Origin: an uncultured Eudoraea sp.
GTDB lineage: Bacteria > Bacteroidota > Bacteroidia > Flavobacteriales > Flavobacteriaceae
NCBI GenBank assembly: GCA_947258555.1
Contig: CAMYJF010000011.1
Span: 1-46,731 of the forward strand
DNA: 46,731 nt
Reading direction: 5' to 3'
Both the position numbers and the translations under genes were made by a program. How positions within the stretch are numbered: position 1 is the stretch's first letter; each line of letters begins with the position of its first letter. Of this stretch, positions 41,812 through 46,731 are shown piece after piece. The notes beneath the pieces were generated by a model that saw only the letters and a program-made list of their open reading frames with translations, was not told where the DNA came from and ran no database searches.

Positions 41812-43314
41812 TTATCGAATTACATAAGGAGTACTTAATAAACCGGCAAAGAGGCGGATGCCGTAAGCCAATTGGCCAATTTTTAAATTTTCATTCGGGC
41901 TGTGTTGATTGTTATCCGGATTGACCATAGGAACTATAAATGCGGGTATTTCAAGGGCATTGATAAAGGGAGCAATAGGAACCGTTCCCCCCATGATCCG
42001 GATCTGCACAACATCCTCTTCAAAAGTGCTCTTTAATACGTCTTCCAGATAAATACCATAGGGGTTGTTTAAGGGCGTCCTGAAGGCATCTGTGACACTG
42101 CCCTCTGAAATAGTAATGATCTTGTCGTGGCTTAATCGTTCTTCCTTGGTTGGAATCACATTTGTTACATAATAACCTTCATCCATGATATGCTGGACAA
42201 CCAAATTTTTTAAGCGGTTTCCATCAGTCTCTGGCACCAATCTAAGATCCAATTCTGCCGTTGCACTTGCCGGTACTATGGTTCTTGCCACTGGACCTAT
42301 CCATCCAGATCCAAGTCCCCGAACATTTAGAGAAGGATATTGAAGTGATTCCTGGTAAAAGTCGCCGACTTTCTCGGCATTTTTAATGGCCAGCCTATCA
42401 TGGATCAAGTCCTTGTCGTCCGGCACACTCTTCAATACTTTTTGTACATCTTCCGAGAGAGATATGCCATCGTAATATCCCTTGATCGTCACTTTTCCCT
42501 CATCATCTTTCATTCCGCTTAACAGCTTTGCCAAGCGCATACCGGGATTTGGCGCATAGTTGCCATAATGCCCACTGTGCTGTGGTTTAATCGGCCCATA
42601 AGTCGTTAAACTCAGGGTCGTAATACCGCGACATCCATAGGCAATAGTCGGTTTGTCAGAAGGATGTACGGGTCCGTCTGCTATAATAAGGAAATCTGCT
42701 TTCAGTAAATCCTTATAAGATTGAACCGCTTTGGCCAATGGCTTGCTGCTTTTCTCTTCCTCCCCATCCAGGATCACCTTAATATTAAAAGGTATGACAA
42801 CCTCATTTTTACGCAGCAAGTCCATGGCATTTAAGAACATGACGATCGGACCCTTGTCATCTGAAGTGGATCTGCCAAACAACCGCCATGAATAGTCAAT
42901 ATCGTCCTTTAAACTGTCAAAACTTTTAGTCTCCCAGCCATCTTCTTTAGGCGCCTTTAATTCTACCTTGTAAGGGTTGGCTTGATCCCATTTTGAGGGG
43001 TCGACAGACTGGCCGTCAAAGTGCATATATAATAAGAGGGTTGGCTTGTTATCTTCCATAGGTAAGGTCGCAAAAAACAGCGATTGGCCTTCTGTAGGCA
43101 AGATGGAAGTATTAAATCCTCTATTTGAGAATTGTGTCGTTAACCAGGACAGATTTCTATTTATATCCGCGGTATCTAGGGCATCATTTGGGATGGCAAT
43201 AAATTCCCGTAGTTCATCAATGGCATGGCGAACTTGAGTTTTGATCTCAACATCTGTCTGAGCCCAGCTAATCTGACAAATAAGAAGGAGTGTGAGGCGT
43301 AAGATTGATTTCAT
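41812..43314 (-). CDS. Secreted M20-family metallopeptidase
   Basis: 500 residues with an N-terminal signal peptide (MKSILRLTLLLICQISWAQT). It has M20 dinuclear-zinc ligands: His98 in LLLYMHFDGQSVD, Asp in FGRSTSDDKGPIVMF (about 152), Glu pair in VILDGEEEKSS (184-186), Asp in DFLIIADGPVHPS, and His in NPDNNQHSPNENLKIG near the C-terminus. The lid dimerisation domain lies between (about 225-400). It probably cleaves di- or small peptides outside the cytoplasm. It starts 20 nt after trpA in the same direction and may be read from the trp transcript. Confidence 0.92.
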   Translation of the reverse strand: MKSILRLTLLLICQISWAQTDVEIKTQVRHAIDELREFIAIPNDALDTADINRNLSWLTTQFSNRGFNTSILPTEGQSLFFATLPMEDNKPTLLLYMHFDGQSVDPSKWDQANPYKVELKAPKEDGWETKSFDSLKDDIDYSWRLFGRSTSDDKGPIVMFLNAMDLLRKNEVVIPFNIKVILDGEEEKSSKPLAKAVQSYKDLLKADFLIIADGPVHPSDKPTIAYGCRGITTLSLTTYGPIKPQHSGHYGNYAPNPGMRLAKLLSGMKDDEGKVTIKGYYDGISLSEDVQKVLKSVPDDKDLIHDRLAIKNAEKVGDFYQESLQYPSLNVRGLGSGWIGPVARTIVPASATAELDLRLVPETDGNRLKNLVVQHIMDEGYYVTNVIPTKEERLSHDKIITISEGSVTDAFRTPLNNPYGIYLEDVLKSTFEEDVVQIRIMGGTVPIAPFINALEIPAFIVPMVNPDNNQHSPNENLKIGQLAYGIRLFAGLLSTPYVIR

Positions 43315-43334
43315 TTTCTATGCGTATGTAAGAG

Positions 43335-44102
43335 CTAAATGTAGCGAATTCTTTTAATAAAATCAGGGATACTTTCAAGGCCATTTTTTTCGAGCTCCTT
43401 AATAAATGCAGAGCCAATTATTCCGCCCTGAGCATGCTCTGTAGCAGCTTCAAAACTCTTTGCATCTTTGATCCCAAATCCTACTACGCGAGGATTATTC
43501 AGATCCATATCCGCCACCCTCTTGAAGTAATCATGCTGCGCACTGCCAAAGTCCATTCGTGAACCCGTTGTACTCGAAGAACTTACCATGTAGATAAATC
43601 CTTTTGATGCCTTATCGATTTCGCGGATCCGCTCCTCAGATGTCACCGGGCTTATGAGAAAGATATTGACCAAGCCATGGGCTTCAAAAATCTGGCGGTA
43701 TTCCCGTTCATATTCGGCAAGTGGAAGATCGGGAATGATGAGTCCGTCTATACCTACTTCTTCACAACGGGCACAGAATTCTTCCACTCCATATTGAAGT
43801 ATGGGATTGAAATACCCCATGATCAATAATGGGATCTTAATGTTTTTCCGGACATCGGCTAATTGTTCAAATAGTTTGGCCGTTGTCATTCCATTCTGCA
43901 AAGCCATCGTTGAACTTGCTTGTATTGTGGGCCCGTCTGCCAGGGGATCGCTAAATGGCAATCCGATCTCTATCATATCCACACCTGAATTTTCAAGGGT
44001 TTCCAGGATAGGTATTGTACTTTCCAATGTCGGGAATCCGGCTGTGAAGTATATTGATAATACCGGCTGTTCTGATCCTAGTTTTTGTGTTATCCTATTC
44101 AT
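43335..44102 (-). CDS. trpA: Tryptophan synthase alpha subunit
   Basis: 255 residues. It cleaves indole-3-glycerol phosphate to indole and glyceraldehyde 3-phosphate. The catalytic Glu and Asp lie in VDMIEIGLPFSDPLADGPTI. Further motifs: LLIMGYFNPILQYG, DGLIIPDLPLAEYEREYRQI, FIYMVSSSSTTGSRM and GFGIKDAKSFEAATEHAQGG with IIGSAFI. It is the fourth visible gene of the trpC-trpF-trpB-trpA run, 11 nt after trpB. Confidence 0.97.
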   Translation of the reverse strand: MNRITQKLGSEQPVLSIYFTAGFPTLESTIPILETLENSGVDMIEIGLPFSDPLADGPTIQASSTMALQNGMTTAKLFEQLADVRKNIKIPLLIMGYFNPILQYGVEEFCARCEEVGIDGLIIPDLPLAEYEREYRQIFEAHGLVNIFLISPVTSEERIREIDKASKGFIYMVSSSSTTGSRMDFGSAQHDYFKRVADMDLNNPRVVGFGIKDAKSFEAATEHAQGGIIGSAFIKELEKNGLESIPDFIKRIRYI

Positions 44103-44113
44103 AAGAGAAGGAC

Positions 44114-45289
44114 TTAAAGTGAGTAATAATCCATATAGGTCTGCAGATCCTTATCGCCCCGGCCGGAAAGGTTGACAACAACGATATCATCTTTTTCAAA
44201 TTCCTGCTGATCAAAAACAGCAAGGGCATGTGCAGTTTCAATGGCCGGGATGATCCCTTCTAATTCTGCCAAAGACCTGCCCGCCTCCATCGCTGCCTTA
44301 TCAGTGATAGATAAAAATGTAGCTCGACCAGATTCAAAAAGATGTGCGTGCATAGGTCCAATCCCCGGATAATCCAGACCGGCAGATATGCTATAGGGTT
44401 CTGTGATCTGTCCGTCCGCTGATTGCATGAGAAGTGTCTTACTTCCGTGGATGACACCCATTTTACCCAAGGCTGTAGTGGCGGCGCTATGCCCACTACT
44501 AATGCCTTTGCCAGCGGCCTCTACTGCGATAAGACCTACATCTTCGTCCAGGTAATGATAGTAAATCCCTGCGGCATTACTACCCCCGCCAACGCAGGCA
44601 ATGACATGATCTGGTTTCTCTACACCCAGCCTTTTAAGTTGTTCCCTGACCTCCTTGGAAATGACGCTTTGGAAGCGGGCAACGAGATCGGGGTAGGGAT
44701 GAGGCCCAACAACAGAACCAATTATATAGTGGGTGTTGACAGGATTATTTATCCAATCCCTGATGGCTTCATTGGTGGCATCTTTTAACGTCTTGCTCCC
44801 GGAAGAAGCCGGGCGCACTTCAGCGCCGAGCAGCTTCATACGTGCGACATTCGGAGCCTGTCTTTTTATATCTACTTCGCCCATGTAGACAATACAATCC
44901 ATTCCCATTCGGGCACAAACCGTGGCTGTCGCCACTCCATGCTGACCCGCACCGGTTTCTGCAATTATTCGTGTCTTACCAAGCTTTTTAGCCAACAGGA
45001 TCTGTCCGATCGTATTGTTCACTTTATGGGCTCCGGTATGACACAGATCTTCCCTTTTTAAATAGATATTTGTGGCATATCGCTCCGACAATCGCTCGGC
45101 GAAATACAGCGGTGTGGGTCGGCCTACATAGGTTGAAAGCAGGGCTTCAAATTCCTTAACAAAGGCCGGATCTTTGGTTATCTCAAGGTAATTATCCTTT
45201 AATTCCTGCACGTTTGGATATAGCATTTCAGGGATGAAAGCCCCCCCAAATCTACCGTAATATCCATCTTGATCTATGTGATAACTCAT
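44114..45289 (-). CDS. trpB: Tryptophan synthase beta subunit
   Basis: 391 residues. It condenses indole with serine using PLP. The Schiff-base Lys is in REDLCHTGAHKVNNTIGQIL. The motifs IAETGAGQHGVATATVCARM and the phosphate-binding loop VIACVGGGSNAAGIYYHY are complete. Also typical are GRPTPLYFAERLSE and YSISAGLDYPGIGPMHA. This is the TrpB1 type that pairs with TrpA. It lies 5 nt after trpF. Confidence 0.98.
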   Translation of the reverse strand: MSYHIDQDGYYGRFGGAFIPEMLYPNVQELKDNYLEITKDPAFVKEFEALLSTYVGRPTPLYFAERLSERYATNIYLKREDLCHTGAHKVNNTIGQILLAKKLGKTRIIAETGAGQHGVATATVCARMGMDCIVYMGEVDIKRQAPNVARMKLLGAEVRPASSGSKTLKDATNEAIRDWINNPVNTHYIIGSVVGPHPYPDLVARFQSVISKEVREQLKRLGVEKPDHVIACVGGGSNAAGIYYHYLDEDVGLIAVEAAGKGISSGHSAATTALGKMGVIHGSKTLLMQSADGQITEPYSISAGLDYPGIGPMHAHLFESGRATFLSITDKAAMEAGRSLAELEGIIPAIETAHALAVFDQQEFEKDDIVVVNLSGRGDKDLQTYMDYYSL

Positions 45290-45294
45290 ACTGG

Positions 45295-45936
45295 TTATTC
45301 TTTAGTTAATTGCCTGATCTGCTTCACAAAGGGACCCAGGGCATGTACATTTTTGATTCCCGGACTCAGTTCAAATTTCGAATTCACGTCGATGAACCTG
45401 CAAAACTGGGCAGCGGGTTCCGTTAGGAATTCCTGTAATTTATTTATATCCTCCAGACCAATGCCGCCACTCAAAAAATAGGGAGTTGTACCCAGATACT
45501 GTTTTAGCACTTCCCAGTTAAATCCTATTCCATTGCCACCGGGTAATTCTCCTTTGGCATCGAATAGGAAATACGACACCTTTCCGATAAAGGGATCAAG
45601 GCTGCTAAAATCAAAAGTATCTGCTACAGCAAATGCTTTTATGAGTTGAGTTTTATAGCCTGACTGATCAAGAAGGCTGATAAGCATCTGACAAAACTGG
45701 GGAGATTCATTTCCATGCAATTGCACAAAGTCCAATGCATATTGGGAAGTCTTTACAAGGATCTCTTCAATGGGTTGGTCTACAAAAACGCCTACCTTAG
45801 GGATGTCTAAATTTTCGACTTGTTCAAGGTCAAAATACCGTGCCGATGGTTTCCAAAATATAAACCCCAGGAGATCGGGGTGTAAAGCCGCCACCTCCCG
45901 GTAATTCTCGCCCATTCCACATACCTTGATCCTCAT
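45295..45936 (-). CDS. trpF: Phosphoribosylanthranilate isomerase
   Basis: 213 residues, a TIM barrel. It opens phosphoribosylanthranilate to CdRP. Motifs: MRIKVCGM with the catalytic Cys at the N-terminus, DLLGFIFWKPSARYFD, VGVFVDQPIEEI, DFVQLHGNESPQFCQML, YFLFDAKGELPGGNGIGFNW with the catalytic Asp, and FLSGGIGLEDINKLQEF. The start overlaps the trpC stop by 4 nt (ATGA), so translation is coupled. Confidence 0.96.
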   Translation of the reverse strand: MRIKVCGMGENYREVAALHPDLLGFIFWKPSARYFDLEQVENLDIPKVGVFVDQPIEEILVKTSQYALDFVQLHGNESPQFCQMLISLLDQSGYKTQLIKAFAVADTFDFSSLDPFIGKVSYFLFDAKGELPGGNGIGFNWEVLKQYLGTTPYFLSGGIGLEDINKLQEFLTEPAAQFCRFIDVNSKFELSPGIKNVHALGPFVKQIRQLTKE

Positions 45937-46718
45937 GCCAATATTTTATTTATGAATTGAGTTGCCGCCAGCCCCGGGTCTGCTTCTCTCATAAAGTGTG
46001 TGCCAATAAGAAAACCACTATACCCTGCCTCACGCAATTTGCGTACATCTTCGGGATTTTTGATACCACTTTCTGAAACCAATGTAACCCCATTCGGAGC
46101 TTCGGTTGCAAGTGCTAATGACGTTTGTATATCTACTTTGAATGTTTTTAGGTCCCTGTTGTTTACACCAAGCATTTCAATTCCGGAGGTGTATGATTTA
46201 TTTAACTCTTGCAGGTTGTGAACCTCTAATAGCACTTCTAAGTCAAGTTGTTTAGCTACACTGGTCATATGTCTGATCTCTTCCGGAGCTAAGGCAGCAG
46301 CTATCAAAAGGATCACATCGGCACCATGAGCTTTGGCTTCAAAGATCTGGTATTCGTCTATCATAAAATCTTTCCGAAGCAGGGGCAAAGCGGTTGCATT
46401 CCTGGCAGCTACAAGATCAGATAGGTCACCACCAAAGAATTGTGTATCAGTTAGCACACTCATGCCACTAGCTCTGGCAGCTTCATAGCCTGCGGCCACG
46501 TCTTCAATACGGACACCTTTGTTTATATCGGATTCTGAGGGAGATCTTCTTTTAAATTCAGCAATGATCCCTGATGTCGACTTTCGCAAACTCTCAGAAA
46601 GGCTGATCGTTTCCCGCTGAAACAATGTCGACTCCATCAACTGATTGACAGGCACCTTCACTTTCCTTAGGGCGACTTCCTTTTGTTTTTCCTGAATGAT
46701 CTTATCAAGTATGTGCAT
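45933..46718 (-). CDS. trpC: Indole-3-glycerol phosphate synthase
   Basis: 261 residues, a TIM barrel with an N-terminal extension. It converts CdRP to indole-3-glycerol phosphate. Motifs: LDKIIQEKQKEVALRK, IIAEFKRRSPSESDI with the catalytic Lys, MSVLTDTQFFGGDLSDL, LPLLRKDFMIDEYQIFEAKA, DLEVLLEVHNLQEL, MLGVNNRDLKTF and TLVSESGIKNPEDVRKL. It is the first complete trp gene in the window. Confidence 0.97.
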   Translation of the reverse strand: MHILDKIIQEKQKEVALRKVKVPVNQLMESTLFQRETISLSESLRKSTSGIIAEFKRRSPSESDINKGVRIEDVAAGYEAARASGMSVLTDTQFFGGDLSDLVAARNATALPLLRKDFMIDEYQIFEAKAHGADVILLIAAALAPEEIRHMTSVAKQLDLEVLLEVHNLQELNKSYTSGIEMLGVNNRDLKTFKVDIQTSLALATEAPNGVTLVSESGIKNPEDVRKLREAGYSGFLIGTHFMREADPGLAATQFINKILA

Positions 46719-46719
46719 A

Positions 46720-46731
46720 TCAGGCTGCTTT
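46720..46731 (-). CDS. Probable last codons of trpD (edge fragment)
   Basis: Only Lys-Ala-Ala and a TGA stop are visible, ending 1 nt before the trpC ATG. The call rests on the usual Bacteroidota gene order trpD-trpC-trpF-trpB-trpA and the tight spacing, not on recognisable sequence. Confidence 0.25.
   Translation of the reverse strand, partial: KAA

Noticed and set aside
1-46731. CRISPR arrays, insertion sequences, prophage genes, tRNA or rRNA genes
   Set aside because: No regularly spaced direct repeats, transposase or integrase motifs, phage structural genes, or tRNA/rRNA-like segments were found on reading the window.

Overview
The window looks like a chromosomal stretch from a marine-type Flavobacteriaceae (Bacteroidota). 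The evidence is: a giant Calx-beta/HYR/PKD-type surface adhesin typical of gliding flavobacteria; many small SPII lipoproteins; recurrent TAnnTTTG promoter boxes (the Bacteroidota -7 element) with few Shine-Dalgarno sites; ribosomal protein THX; a Bacteroidota-type PEP carboxylase; and the cluster rsfS-ftsH-LUD-cdsA-psd-acbp. Almost everything is core or lineage-core genome. I see no IS element, phage, CRISPR array, tRNA or rRNA.

Layout. 1-3245: the N-terminal 845 residues of a secreted adhesin (minus strand, running off the left edge), a small co-oriented ORF, and a gap with protein-like but broken frames. 3246-6321: a lipoprotein, then an ECF sigma factor tightly linked to a 61-residue protein, an MscS-type channel and an orphan ClpP. 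6361-11576: a coiled-coil 'zinc-ribbon' protein that has lost all its cysteines, its usual partner NIF3, lpxK, and a TPR hybrid histidine kinase whose 3' end overlaps lpxK. 11674-14809: lipA with an ECF sigma factor, a small Cys-rich membrane protein, and a sigma/RskA-type anti-sigma pair. 15063-19249: murB with an aminotransferase, a retropepsin-PDZ protein, and a DUF1573 protein. 19345-24057: valS with a structured leader, an LRR-type lipoprotein, and a sterol-desaturase-family hydroxylase. 24073-28825: a minus-strand operon linking ribosome silencing (rsfS), membrane proteolysis (ftsH) and phospholipid synthesis (cdsA, psd, acyl-CoA-binding protein). 28919-31303: birA, SRPBCC protein, pyrE and a Nudix protein whose start codon overlaps that of pyrE. 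31314-36337: M14 peptidase, coaD, ddl, a PASTA protein and an RluD-family pseudouridine synthase. 36455-41584: yaaA, a small lipoprotein, the 43-residue ribosomal protein THX, a UDG-superfamily protein, ppc and a STAS-like protein. 41812-46731: an M20 peptidase downstream of trpC-trpF-trpB-trpA, with the probable last codons of trpD at the right edge.

Functionally the window mixes envelope synthesis (lpxK, murB, ddl, cdsA, psd), protein quality control (clpP, ftsH), cofactor and amino-acid synthesis (lipA, coaD, birA, pyrE, trp) and three extracytoplasmic-function sigma modules. I did not find a clear new system. The best leads are the sigma/61-residue/MscS module, the cysteine-less zinc-ribbon protein, the valS leader, and the unexplained sequence at 2536-3245.
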